Of a stretch of 64,000 nucleotides of DNA, positions 52,793 to 61,394 are shown piece by piece; within the stretch, counting starts at the first letter, position 1; each line of letters opens with the position of its first letter. The stretch comes from Roseiarcus sp963833955 (GTDB taxonomy: Bacteria; Pseudomonadota; Alphaproteobacteria; Rhizobiales; Beijerinckiaceae). Below the pieces are notes generated by a model. That model had not been told where the DNA came from and did no database searches. It was given only the letters and a program-made list of their open reading frames with translations. Where the stretch lies: positions 62,001 to 126,000 of the forward strand of contig CAWHZY010000018.1 of assembly GCA_963833955.1 (NCBI GenBank), read 5' to 3'. The position numbers and the translations under genes are program-made.

Positions 52793-53743
52793 GTGACAGT
52801 TCGATCGACAACACTTGCGCGTGAGGGCCGCGTCCGTAACCCAGGCCCTGCGCGGACATGGGGCGGGGTCGTCGATCATCTGGTCCTGCTCAAGCCGCGG
52901 GTCATGTCGCTCGTCGTCTTCACCGGCGCCGTCGGCTTTGCGCTCGCCCCGGCGCCCATGGATTGGATGAAGCTCCTTGCGACGCTTTCGGCGATGGCCG
53001 GAGGGGCAGGGGCCTGCGGCGCGCTCAACATGTGGTGGGACGCCGACATTGACGCCAATATGGCGCGGACGGCGATGCGCCCGATCCCGCGCGGCGTGGT
53101 GCCTCCCCTTGAGGCGCTGGCGATCGGAATTCTGCTCTCGATCGTGTCGGTGGGGGCGCTTGCGATCAAGGTCAATGTGCTGGCGGCGGCGCTGCTGGCG
53201 CTGACCATCGCGATTTACGTTCCGCTCTACACCATGGTTCTCAAGCGCTCGACGCCGATGAACATCGTCATCGGCGGCGCGGCGGGGGCGCTGCCGCCGG
53301 TGATTGGCTGGGCGGCCGCGGTGAACAGCGTCTCGGCCGGTCCGATCGCGATGTTCCTCATCACCTTCTTATGGACGCCGCCCCATTTCTGGGCGCTGGC
53401 CTTGTGCCGCAGCGGCGACTACGAGCGGGTCGGGGTGCCGATGCTGCCCAATGTCGTCGGCCCGGTTAAGACCTGTCGGCAGATCGTCGCCTATTCGATT
53501 CTGCTCTTTCCAGCGTCGCTCGGGCCGATGCTGATCCCGGGCGTCGGCCTCCTCTATGGCGCCGTCGCTGTCGCGGCGAACGCGGTATTCCTTTGGCGCG
53601 CGCTCGCCCTCTATCGGTTGCGGGACGGCGATGAATCGGCGCGGCGCAAGGCTGCGATGAGCCTGTTCGGCTTCTCAATCCTCTACCTGTTCGTCCTGTT
53701 CGCGGCGATGCTTGCCGACGTCATGCTGCGGGGACCCGTTTAA
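52793..53743 (+). CDS. ctaB: Heme O synthase (protoheme IX farnesyltransferase) CtaB
   Basis: A 316-residue UbiA-family membrane prenyltransferase that adds farnesyl to heme b, giving heme o for terminal oxidases. The prenyl-phosphate site NMWWDADIDANMARTAMRPI and the second Asp-region loop YTMVLKRSTPMNIVIGG are present, within eight or nine helices. The start is GTG 52793 with weak ribosome site. It opens the run ctaB - CoxF-like - DUF420 - oxidase subunit-like, but the core oxidase genes coxA and coxB, which usually stand beside ctaB, are not in this window. Confidence 0.94.
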   Translation: MTVRSTTLAREGRVRNPGPARTWGGVVDHLVLLKPRVMSLVVFTGAVGFALAPAPMDWMKLLATLSAMAGGAGACGALNMWWDADIDANMARTAMRPIPRGVVPPLEALAIGILLSIVSVGALAIKVNVLAAALLALTIAIYVPLYTMVLKRSTPMNIVIGGAAGALPPVIGWAAAVNSVSAGPIAMFLITFLWTPPHFWALALCRSGDYERVGVPMLPNVVGPVKTCRQIVAYSILLFPASLGPMLIPGVGLLYGAVAVAANAVFLWRALALYRLRDGDESARRKAAMSLFGFSILYLFVLFAAMLADVMLRGPV

Positions 53744-53810
53744 ACCTGGCGGCTTGCCTACAGGCTTCGGACGTGAAGCTGGAACCGGCGCGCCGCCCAA
53801 CGATCGAAAA

Positions 53811-53927
53811 ATGCCAAGTCCTGACCCAAATGTGAAGCGACGCAACTGGATCGTGCTCGTCCTCCTCGTGGCGTTCGCCGCGGCGGTGTATTTCAGCGTC
53901 ATGATGAAAATGGGGAACCACAGTTGA
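53811..53927 (+). CDS. CoxF-like single-helix peptide
   Basis: A 38-residue peptide: a basic N-terminus (PSPDPNVKRRNW) and one hydrophobic helix (IVLVLLVAFAAAVYFSVMM). Alphaproteobacterial oxidase loci usually carry such a peptide after ctaB, often called CoxF; its job is unproven. It starts 67 bases after ctaB and is 7 bases before the DUF420 gene. No strong ribosome site is visible. Confidence 0.65.
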   Translation: MPSPDPNVKRRNWIVLVLLVAFAAAVYFSVMMKMGNHS

Positions 53928-53934
53928 CGCCGCC

Positions 53935-54369
53935 ATGAACGTCATTCGCGAATTGCCGCATGTGCTCGCCATCATCAATGCGGCGACCATCGTCGTGCTG
54001 CTGCGGGCTTACAGCCGCATCCGCGCCCGCGATCGCGAGGGGCACCGGCGCACGATGTTCGTCGCCATCGGCCTCGGTGTCGCGTTTCTTGCCGTCTACC
54101 TCGTCTATCACGCGTTCGCGGGCCTGGCGAAATTTGGCGGGTATGGCGCGATCCGGCCGATCTATTTCACGCTGCTCGCGATTCATGTGTTTATGGCCTT
54201 CGTGGTCGCGGTGCTCGTGCCGGTGACCTTCTACAATGCACTCAAACAGCGGTTCGCTACGCACAAGCGGCTGGCGCGTTTCACGTTCCCGGCGTGGCTC
54301 TTTGTCGCGGTCTCCGGCCTCGTCGTCTATGTGATGGCGGTCCACCTCTATCCAATGAGCGGCAGTTGA
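53935..54369 (+). CDS. DUF420 membrane protein
   Basis: A 144-residue protein with four predicted helices. The family histidines are visible in LPHVLAIINAATIVVLLRAY, YLVYHAFAGL, LLAIHVFMAF and MAVHLYP, in line with DUF420/CtaM-like proteins that help to mature heme-copper oxidases. ATG 53935 lies 7 bases after the CoxF-like gene. Its operon position with ctaB supports an oxidase assembly role. Confidence 0.88.
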   Translation: MNVIRELPHVLAIINAATIVVLLRAYSRIRARDREGHRRTMFVAIGLGVAFLAVYLVYHAFAGLAKFGGYGAIRPIYFTLLAIHVFMAFVVAVLVPVTFYNALKQRFATHKRLARFTFPAWLFVAVSGLVVYVMAVHLYPMSGS

Positions 54370-54377
54370 CAACGTCG

Positions 54378-54512
54378 CCGTCATTGCGAGCCATAGGCTA
54401 TCGAAAGACGCCCGTCCTTCCGGACGGACTATGGCGCGAAGCGGTCCAGGGGAACGAAGGGCGCCTTGCGACTCCTGGATCGCCGCGTCGCCCTGCGGGC
54501 TCGCGATGACGA
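54378..54512. repeat. Dispersed intergenic repeat of the CGTCATTGCGAG type
   Basis: Begins GTCATTGCGAGCCATAGGCT, contains GACGCCCGTCCTTCCGGACG and GCGGTCCAGGGGAACGAAGG, and ends GGGCTCGCGATGACGA. It is nearly the same as the copy at 29597-29730 and in the same orientation. It separates DUF420 from the oxidase subunit-like gene. Confidence 0.75.
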
Positions 54513-54557
54513 TGCCTGCTTACGAGGCATATTCTGGCGAAGCGATTTGATCTTTCC

Positions 54558-56207
54558 ATGACCCAAACGGCGCAGACAGTCACTTCGCTCAATCGCACGC
54601 GATCCACCGCCGGTGTGACAGGCGCGGTTCAACGCGAGCTCGTCGGCTGGGCGTGGCTCGCCGTTGGCGCGCTCGCGGTCGCGGGCGTCTTCGCGCTTCT
54701 TCTGGCGCTGTCGCGCATTCCGGGAATGGAGAAGACGCCGTTCTGGCCGATCGACTTCTTCTACAAGGGCCTCGTGATCCACGTCGTGTTCTCGCTCGTG
54801 ATCTGGCTGCAGGGCGTTTTCGCCTTCCTGGTCAGTGTCGCAACGATGAAACTGGCCGGCGACGACGTGCGCGCGGCGCCGCTCGGGCGGATCGGGCAGG
54901 GCGCCGTCCTGCTGGCTTTTCCCTTCCTGTTCGCGCCGGCTTTCCTCGAGGCGACGCAGCCTGAGCTCACAAATTACATTCCGATCATTCGCCATCCGGC
55001 CTACGACATCGGGCTGATTGTGCTGGCGTTGGGCGCGCTGGCGCCGGTCGTTCGTCTGTTGCTCAATCTGCCGGGACGGCTCGCTTCCGCGCCGCCGTTT
55101 GCGGTCGCGATGGCGCTCGGCGGCTTCGTCTACGTTCTGGCGTTGATTTGTTTTGGCGTCGCTGCGACGCTGCTCGCGCATGCTGGTCAGCTGGCCTCGC
55201 GGGAGGAATTGTTCTGGGGCGGCGGGCACGTGCTGCAATTCGTCTATGCCGCGCTGATGGTGACGAACTGGTCGCTCCTCGCGCGCATGAGCCTGGGGGA
55301 AGAGGCGGTCGATAACCGCATCTTTATTGCCTCCGTCGGTCTCATCGCGCTGATCGCAGTCGCGGCGCCGGCGTTCTACGCGGCTTTCTCCCCCTTCTCC
55401 GACAATCAGCGTGAAGCGTTCCGGTTTCTGCAGTTTGGGATCGCCGCGCCGACGCTGATCTTCGCTCTTTCGCTGGTGACCCGCGCGCTTCGCTCGCCCG
55501 CCCCATGGCCATGGCGCGATCCGGCTTTCTTCGCCCTTGCGGTGTCGCTGGCGCTCTTCGCGCTCGGCGGCGTGATGGGCTTCCTGATCGACGGCTCCGA
55601 CACGCGCACGCCCGCGCATTATCACGCGGTGATCACGGCGGTCAGCGTGTCGAGCGCGGGCATGCTGCTGACTTATGGTCTCAAGGAATTGGGCAAGCCG
55701 GCTGCGCCGCCGCGCGCGACGCGCATCCTTATCGGCCTCTACGGCGGCGGCCAGTTCGTCGCCTCGATCGCGATGTTCGTCGCCGGCGGCTACGGCGCCT
55801 TGCGCAAAACCCCGTCCGGCGCCGGATCGCTCGACACGGTCGCCGCCGCGGGCATGGCGGTGCATGGCATCGCCTCGATCTTCACCATTCTTGGCGGCGC
55901 AGCTTTTGTCATCGTCGCCATACGAGCGCTGTGGCGAGCAGGCCCGGCGCGGCTCAGCCTGCCTGACCGAGCGCGGGACGCCTGGCTACCCCGCTTGCTC
56001 CAACTCGGTCGCGCGCAGATGGACGACCGCAAGGCCGAAGAGGGCGAGCGCCAGCGCCTGATGAGGCAACGCAAGTTCGATCGGAACGAACAGCGAGCAG
56101 GGTCGCAATGCCGAGCGCGACCTGGGCGAGAGCAACGGCTGCGAGGACCACGGCGCGGCTTGCAAGCGGCGAACCCGAGCGCGGCCCGTAGCGCGACGAT
56201 CGCCTGA
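54558..56207 (+). CDS. Heme-copper oxidase subunit I-like membrane protein (annotated type: cbb3-like)
   Basis: The open frame gives 549 residues, of which about 1-465 form 12 or so membrane helices. Histidines typical of the oxidase core are partly present: low-spin heme candidate in LVIHVVFSLVIWLQGVFAF, a GGHVLQFVYAAL segment in place of the usual GHPEVY copper site, and PAHYHAVITAVSVSSAG near the end. I cannot find the His-His pair expected two helices after the GGH segment, so copper binding may be incomplete. Beyond about 55960 the frame is only the antisense of ctaA, so the true C-terminus is probably near 55966 and a frame error there is likely. ATG 54558. Confidence 0.68.
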   Translation: MTQTAQTVTSLNRTRSTAGVTGAVQRELVGWAWLAVGALAVAGVFALLLALSRIPGMEKTPFWPIDFFYKGLVIHVVFSLVIWLQGVFAFLVSVATMKLAGDDVRAAPLGRIGQGAVLLAFPFLFAPAFLEATQPELTNYIPIIRHPAYDIGLIVLALGALAPVVRLLLNLPGRLASAPPFAVAMALGGFVYVLALICFGVAATLLAHAGQLASREELFWGGGHVLQFVYAALMVTNWSLLARMSLGEEAVDNRIFIASVGLIALIAVAAPAFYAAFSPFSDNQREAFRFLQFGIAAPTLIFALSLVTRALRSPAPWPWRDPAFFALAVSLALFALGGVMGFLIDGSDTRTPAHYHAVITAVSVSSAGMLLTYGLKELGKPAAPPRATRILIGLYGGGQFVASIAMFVAGGYGALRKTPSGAGSLDTVAAAGMAVHGIASIFTILGGAAFVIVAIRALWRAGPARLSLPDRARDAWLPRLLQLGRAQMDDRKAEEGERQRLMRQRKFDRNEQRAGSQCRARPGREQRLRGPRRGLQAANPSAARSATIA

Positions 56208-57053
56208 ACAATCGCGTAGGCGACAATCGTATAAGCGATCATCCGGTGGTCGAACTGCGCCGTCGCCGCATCGCCGAAGATCGCTTGCAGCGGATTTGGG
56301 CGAAACGCCTCGCCTGGAACAAGGCTCGATCCCATGAGCGGCCAGGTGTTGTAGATGAGGCCGGCGCGCAGGCCCGCGACGAGCGCGCCAAGGCCAAGCT
56401 GGCAAATGATGATTGCCGCGAAGATCCAGGCGGAAATCGCAAAGCCGCTCGGCGCCGTCGTTCGACCGCGGGCGTTCGCTTAAGCCCACCGCGGCGTAGA
56501 TCAGCGCGCCGAACGTCGCGGCGGCGATCAGGAGATGCAGCGCCAGCCGCTCCTGCGCCACCTCGGTGCGCTCGCTCAGGCCTGAGGACACCATCCACCA
56601 GCCGACGATCGGCTCGAGCGCCAGCAGGCCTGTCGCGACGGCGACCTGCCGCCCAAGCGCGCCCTTGAGCTGGCCTCGCCACCAGAACCACAAGGCAGGC
56701 AGGATGAATGCCGCGCCGACAATGCGCGCCAGCAGGCGATGCGCCCATTCCCACCAGAAGATGGCCTTGAACCCGTCCAGCGTCATGTCGGGATTGAGCA
56801 GGGCGAATTGCGGGATCTGCTTGTAGCGATCGAACTCGGCCTGCCACTCCGCCGCGCTCAGCGGAGGAAGCACGCCGGTGACCGGTTTCCATTGCGTGAT
56901 GGAGAGCCCGGATTCCGTGAGCCGAGTTGCGCCGCCGACCAGCACCATGAGGAAGACGAGGCTCGCGACCGCGATGAGCCAGAAGCGAACCGCCCGGCGA
57001 TCGTCAAAGCTTGCTGTTTGTGCGGCGGCGGGCGCGCTGTGGGTCAAAGCCAT
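55986..57053 (-). CDS. ctaA: Heme A synthase CtaA (COX15), reading frame interrupted three times
   Basis: Membrane enzyme that oxidises heme o to heme a; about 354 residues when joined. Heme-binding histidines appear in EWAHRLLARIVGAAF, LALHLLIAAATFGA, QFDHRMIAYTIVAY and LPHQALALALFGLAV; LTESGLSITQWKPVTG is the N-terminal signature. Three +1 shifts break the frame, at about 56447, 56164-56165 and 56092. Each is repaired by removing one base, the second by CAAGC to CAGC. The protein is otherwise complete, so I read this as sequence error. It is convergent with the oxidase subunit-like gene. Confidence 0.86.
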   Translation of the reverse strand: MALTHSAPAAAQTASFDDRRAVRFWLIAVASLVFLMVLVGGATRLTESGLSITQWKPVTGVLPPLSAAEWQAEFDRYKQIPQFALLNPDMTLDGFKAIFWWEWAHRLLARIVGAAFILPALWFWWRGQLKGALGRQVAVATGLLALEPIVGWWMVSSGLSERTEVAQERLALHLLIAAATFGALIYAAVGLSERPRSNDGAERLCDFRLDLRGNHHLPAWPWRARRGPARRPHLQHLAAHGIEPCSRRGVSPKSAASDLRRCGDGAVRPPDDRLYDCRLRDCSGDRRATGRARVRRLQAAPWSSQPLLSPRSRSALRPCSLFVPIELALPHQALALALFGLAVVHLRATELEQAG

Positions 57054-57237
57054 GAGAGATGTGGGGCGTGTGTCCGGGACCGTTCGGCGAGGAGCCTAAG
57101 CCCGCCTTTTGTCTCAAACGATGTCGAAGGCGCAACGCGCACGCGGCCGTCGGTGGATTGTCACGCGAGGCCATTCGGTCGCCGATGGCTTCGCGGCAGG
57201 CGGCGAAAGCAGGGGCAACTTTCTCGGCGACAAAATA

Positions 57238-57266
57238 TTGGCAAAAACAGAAATAAGTGCTATAGA
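57238..57266 (+). promoter_or_regulatory. Candidate sigma-70-type promoter
   Basis: TTGGCA (57238-57243), 17 bases, TATAGA (57261-57266), inside an AT-rich stretch. A perfect TTGACA follows at 57274 without a matching -10. No established gene is downstream, only a 33-codon open frame. Confidence 0.3.
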
Positions 57267-57325
57267 TTTTACTTTGACAGAATTCGAGAATCTTGCGTCT
57301 CGTCGCGCGGTCCATCAGAGGAAGG

Positions 57326-57427
57326 ATGAGGCCGCAGAGCAGACGCCAGCGGGCAAAACTCGAGAGACCGGATTGTTCTATTCCAAACGGCCGTAACCCA
57401 TTGAAAAGTCCCGATTCGAAAAAATAA
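57326..57427 (+). CDS. Possible 33-residue basic peptide ending inside dyad copy C
   Basis: An ATG directly behind AGAGGAAGG opens a 33-codon frame rich in Arg and Lys (start MRPQSRRQRAKLERP) that stops with TAA at the first base of the dyad arm. A sigma-70-like promoter lies about 60 bases upstream. The last residues (NPLKSPDS) are also encoded in the same relative frame by copies A and B, which follows from DNA conservation of that block. A chance frame is at least as likely as a gene. Confidence 0.2.
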   Translation: MRPQSRRQRAKLERPDCSIPNGRNPLKSPDSKK

Positions 57428-57494
57428 ACGTTAGTAAATGCAAGCACTTTTACTAACGTTTAAGTCGCGTTTATTGAGCGGTTACGAGCGTTTA
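57383..57494 (-). repeat. Dispersed dyad element, copy C (inverted)
   Basis: On the plus strand TAAACGTTAGTAAA (57425-57438), a 10-base spacer and TTTACTAACGTTTA (57449-57462). Both arms differ from copy A at the paired position (C-G there, T-A here), so the palindrome is kept. The conserved block, read on the minus strand, contains GGGACTTTTCAATGGGTTAC. Further AATAAACGC units lie at 57468-57494. It sits between divergent ctaA and DUF6481 genes. Confidence 0.75.
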
Positions 57495-57775
57495 TTGCTG
57501 GCAGGATTTGCGCCGCAGCCGAAGCGCGGCTTCGGAGGCGGCGCTCGGTTTGACTCCGCCGCCGAACAAGAACTGGGCGCAATCACGTGTTTTGTGAAGA
57601 CGCCAGTCGTGGAGTGAGGGAGCAAGCTAAGATGTAACGGGGCGCAACCAAAGTGTCGCAGGACATCGTTAGGCTTTGCTGCTGGCGCATCGCCGCCCTG
57701 CTGCAAAAACAATTGCCGTTCTTTTCACGCTGTGTCATGAGCGCGCATCCCAAACAACCAGTCGACTAGGAACCA
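57495..57775. other. Intergenic region before the DUF6481 gene
   Basis: About 280 bases without a supported gene or exact stress promoter. It presumably holds the DUF6481 promoter. Confidence 0.4.
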
Positions 57776-58192
57776 ATGTCCTTTTTGAACGGCAACAAGT
57801 TTGCTGATCGCCAAGCTGCCGCCGCCAAGGCGCGCAAAGAAATGGCGGAGAAATTTCTCGCCAACTCGAAATACGATCCGACAGATCCCGCGATCATCGA
57901 GCGCGAGGCGAAGCGGAAAGAGATCCTCGAAGCGCGGAAAGTGCGCGACGTCGAGCGCGCCAAGCGCAAGGCGGAACAGGAGGCCGCTGAGGCCGTCCGC
58001 CGCGCCGCCGAGGAGGCCGCTCGCCAGGAGCAGCTGAAGCTCGAAGCGCTTGCGCGCGAGGCCGAAGCCCAACGCGAGCGAGAAGAGGCCGAGCGGCTCG
58101 AATACGAGCGCAAGCTCGAGCGCGACGCGCGCTACGCCGCGCGCAAGGAGCGAAAGAAGAAGAAGAAGTCGGCGGCTGAACGATACGGGTAA
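57776..58192 (+). CDS. DUF6481 family protein, charged coiled coil
   Basis: A 138-residue protein. FLNGNKFADRQAAAAKARKE at the start and ARQEQLKLEALAREAEAQRE in the middle match the DUF6481 pattern: an N-terminal FADR box followed by a long, highly charged Ala/Glu/Arg helix, ending in a Lys cluster (KERKKKKKSAAERYG). It is probably a single long coiled coil with nucleic-acid-like charge; function unknown. ATG 57776 has AGGA upstream. Confidence 0.82.
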   Translation: MSFLNGNKFADRQAAAAKARKEMAEKFLANSKYDPTDPAIIEREAKRKEILEARKVRDVERAKRKAEQEAAEAVRRAAEEAARQEQLKLEALAREAEAQREREEAERLEYERKLERDARYAARKERKKKKKSAAERYG

Positions 58193-58278
58193 GCCGCCAG
58201 TTCGTCCTTGATTTCCAGCCGCGAACTCGGGACACTTCGCTCGAAATCAAGTTCTCCGCGGGGCGGAGCGAGGAGAAG

Positions 58279-59591
58279 ATGTCGAACCCGCTTCGCCTGG
58301 GCGTCGCCGGTCTCGGGGTGGTCGGGACAAGTCTCGTTCGGCTTCTTCAACGGCACGACGTCGAGCTTGGCCAAGCGGGTGGGGCGCGGCTTGGCGGTCA
58401 CCGCCTTCAGCGCGCGACGTAAAGCACGACCGCGGGGTCGATCTTGGCGGCGCGGCTTATTTCGCCAGCGCATCGGAGCTTGCGGCCTCCGCAGACATCG
58501 ACATTTTCGTCGAGTTGATCGGCGGCGCCGACGGCGTCGCGTTCGACGCCGTCAAGGCCGCGCTTTCGCGCGGGACCTCCGTCGTCACTGCGAACAAGGC
58601 GATGCTCGCGGCGCACGGTTTCGAGCTTGCGAGCTATGGCCGAGCGATCGGGCGCTCAGTTGTTCTTCGAAGCAGCGGTGGGCGGCGGCATACCCGTCAT
58701 CAAGACTCTCCGGGAGAGCCTGGCGGGCAACGCGATTCGGCGTGTTTCCGGCATCCTCAACGGCACCTGCAACTATATCCTCTCGCGCATGGAGACCGAG
58801 CATCTTCCGTTCGAGGTCTGTCTCAGCGAGGCGCAGAAGCTTGGCTATGCCGAGGCCGATCCGACATTCGACGTCGGCGGTTTCGACACCGCGCATAAGC
58901 TCGCGATCCTCGCCTCGCTCGCTTTCGGCGCCAAGATCGACGCAGGGGCCGTTTCGGTCGAAGGAATCGAGACCATCACGCTCGCCGATTTGAGCGCCGC
59001 GGACGAACTCGGGTTTCGCATCAAGCTGCTTGGGCGTCGCCGAACGAACGGCCCATGGCGTCGAGCAGCGGGTGCATCCGACGATGGTCGCCAAGAGCGC
59101 GCCGCTCGCCCAGACCATGGGCGTGCTCAACGCGGTTTCGATCGACGGCGATGCGATTGGGGAGCTGACCCTGGTTGGACCGGGGGCAGGCGGCGATGCG
59201 ACCGCGTCGGCGGTCGCAGCTGATATCGTCGACATCGCGCGCGGGATCCGTGTGCCGCCCTTTGGCAGGCCGGCCGCATCGCTTGTCGAGGCGGACCGCG
59301 TGCCGATGCAGACGGCATGAGGGCGGCTATTACGTGCGCCTCGCCGTCGTCGACCGTCCCGGCGCCATGGGCGCCATCGCGGCGCGGATGGGCGAGCAGC
59401 TCATCTCGCTCGAAGCGATCATGCAAAAGCGGGCCACGAAAGAAGCCGCCTCAGCGGGGGTCGCGCCGGTCGTGCTGATGACCTACGGCACGACCGAATC
59501 CTCGATTCGGGAGGCGCTTGCGCGAACGGTCGAAGATGGGCTCGTGCGCGAGCGGCCTCAGGTTATCCGCATCGAACGCGAAGCGGTTTGA
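58279..59591 (+). CDS. hom: Homoserine dehydrogenase, reading frame interrupted five times
   Basis: NAD(P)H-dependent reduction of aspartate semialdehyde to homoserine for Thr/Met synthesis; about 435 residues when joined, the usual length. Features: GVAGLGVVGTSLV, VTANKAMLAAHG, GILNGTCNYILSRM, the catalytic region YAEADPTFDVGGFDTAHKLA and a C-terminal ACT domain (GGYYVRLAVVDRPGAMGAIA). Five +1 shifts occur at about 58367, 58421, 58627, 59030 and 59312. The first four are repaired by removing one A from AAGC or T from GCTT; the fifth by CAGACGG to CAGCGG, giving the conserved RHEGGYY. Start ATG 58279 with GAGGAGAAG. An essential gene unlikely to be truly lost. Confidence 0.88.
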
Positions 59592-59616
59592 GGTGGCGTC
59601 CTCGACGGATGAAAGA

Positions 59617-60540
59617 ATGGCTTCGGCCGAAGACGAGGACCGCCGCATGCGGATTCTCGCGATCGCGCTCATGTGCGCCACGATGGTCTGCTTCACCGGG
59701 CAGGACACCTGCGCCAAATGGTTGAGCGCCTCTTTGCCGATCGCACAGATCGTATGGGCGCGTTACGTCGGAGCGGCGGTGATCGCGCTCATCGCGTCGC
59801 GATCTCTGTCGCGGCCACACATGCTGCGTTCGAAGCGTCCCCGGCTGCAGCTGTTGCGCTCCGTCCTGCTATTTTGTTCGACGACCGCGAACGTGTTTGC
59901 CGTCCGCGAACTCCAGCTGTCGGAGACCGCGACGATCTCGTTTCTCACGCCGGTCTTCGTCGCTCTTCTCGCCGGACCTGTGCTGGGCGAAAGAGTGAGC
60001 GCGGAACGCATGATCGCAATCGCGCTCGGATTTCTCGGCGTGGTGATCGCGACGCGCCCAGGAGCGGGGGCGCTTCAACCGATCGTTCTTCTCGCTGTCG
60101 CGGGCGTTGTGTGCAATTCGGTATATGTGCTCGCCACCCGCAAGCTCGCTGGGGCGGACTCCCCTCAGACGACGCTCGCGTGGACGCAAGTCGCCGGCCT
60201 CGTGTTTCTGACTCCGATATTGCCCTGGGTTTGGAAGCAGCCTGGATCAGTGGGAGTTTGGGTGGTCATGGCCGTGATGGGTGTTTTCGGGGCCACCAGC
60301 CACGGAATGCTGATCGTCGCCCATCGATACGCTCCTGCGCCAACGTTGACGCCGTTTACCTACACCCAGCTCATTTGGATGATCATTTCGGGCGTGGTGG
60401 TTTTTGGCGATTGGCCGGCCCCTGCCACTCTGGTCGGGGCGGCGTTGGTCGTCGCTTGCGGCGCTTATCTCGCTGTCAAAGAGCGGAAAGGACGGCATGT
60501 CCCCGTGGCCGCAGCCGTTGACGTCGATCCAAAAGTCTAG
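59617..60540 (+). CDS. DMT/EamA family transporter
   Basis: A 307-residue protein with ten predicted helices in two EamA repeats (LCATMVCFTGQDTCAKWLSA in repeat 1, VFGATSHGMLIVAHRYAPAP in repeat 2). Such proteins export metabolites or amino acids; substrate unknown. Intact frame, unlike its neighbours. ATG 59617 is used; ATG 59647 with GAGG 9 bases upstream is a good alternative and begins closer to the first helix. It follows hom on the same strand, which weakly suggests amino-acid export. Confidence 0.86.
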   Translation: MASAEDEDRRMRILAIALMCATMVCFTGQDTCAKWLSASLPIAQIVWARYVGAAVIALIASRSLSRPHMLRSKRPRLQLLRSVLLFCSTTANVFAVRELQLSETATISFLTPVFVALLAGPVLGERVSAERMIAIALGFLGVVIATRPGAGALQPIVLLAVAGVVCNSVYVLATRKLAGADSPQTTLAWTQVAGLVFLTPILPWVWKQPGSVGVWVVMAVMGVFGATSHGMLIVAHRYAPAPTLTPFTYTQLIWMIISGVVVFGDWPAPATLVGAALVVACGAYLAVKERKGRHVPVAAAVDVDPKV

Positions 60541-60587
60541 TAACTCAATCGACATTAGATTTTTGGGCGATCCAACAGGCTTCGACA

Positions 60588-61371
60588 ATGTTGCATGGCA
60601 TCGATCCTGTCTTCGCGGTCTCTGGGCTGGCGGTCGGCCTGCTCGTTGGGATCACCGGAGTTGGCGGCGGCTCGCTGATGACGCCGCTGCTCGTGCTGGT
60701 CTTTAGGGTCCATCCGGCGACCGCCGTCGGGACCGACCTCTTATATGCGGGTCTCACCAAGATCACTGGATGTGCTGTGCACGCCTATCACGGGTCCGTC
60801 GATTGGCGCATCACGCGGCGTCTGGCTTATGGCAGCGTGCCCGCGGCGCTCTTGTCGCTGCTGCTGCTCGCGCATCTCGGATCGTCCTCCCAGGCGAGCG
60901 GCGGCATCATCAGCACGACGCTCGGAATCGCGCTGCTCATGACCGCCGTCACACTGATTTTCCGCAAGGCGCTGCTCGCGCGCCTTGGGCGCCTCATGGA
61001 CGGCGCGAGCGAGCAGACCATCGGCGTTCTCACCATCGTGCTTGGCGCGGTCCTCGGCGTCCTGGTGACGATCTCGTCCGTCGGCGCCGGCGCCATCGGC
61101 GCCACGGTTCTGCTGACGCTCTACCCGAAGTCTCCAATCGTGCGCATTGTCGGCTCCGATATCGCGCATGCGGTGCCGTTGACGCTGATCGCCGGCGCGG
61201 GACATTGGTGGCTCGGATCCGTCGACTTCCATATGCTTCGTTTCGCTGCTCGTGGGCTCGATTCCAGGCATTATGATTTCCAGCCACTTCGCTTCTCGCG
61301 TTCCTGACCACGTCTTGCGCCCGATCTTGGCCGGCACGCTTGCCGTCGTTGGCGGACGCCTCGCGTTCTGA
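60588..61371 (+). CDS. TSUP (TauE/SafE) family permease, reading frame interrupted once
   Basis: About 260 residues when joined, seven or eight helices. The family signature VGLLVGITGVGGGSLMTPLL and TAVGTDLLYAGLTKITG are present, then VLTIVLGAVLGVLVTISSVG in the second half. These proteins move sulfite, sulfoacetate or other organosulfur anions; substrate unknown. At 61237-61238 an extra T (GCTTC for GCTC) diverts the frame. The joined end reads VSLLVGSIPGIMISSHFASR and stops at 61371. ATG 60588. Confidence 0.86.
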
Positions 61372-61394
61372 ACGGACGGTCGCCTTACGCCGCT

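Noticed and set aside
58279..59591. Programmed frameshifting in homoserine dehydrogenase, CtaA and RecJ
   Set aside because: Up to five shifts in one gene, no slippery heptamers or stimulatory structures seen, and the same base pattern in unrelated genes. Sequence error explains it better.
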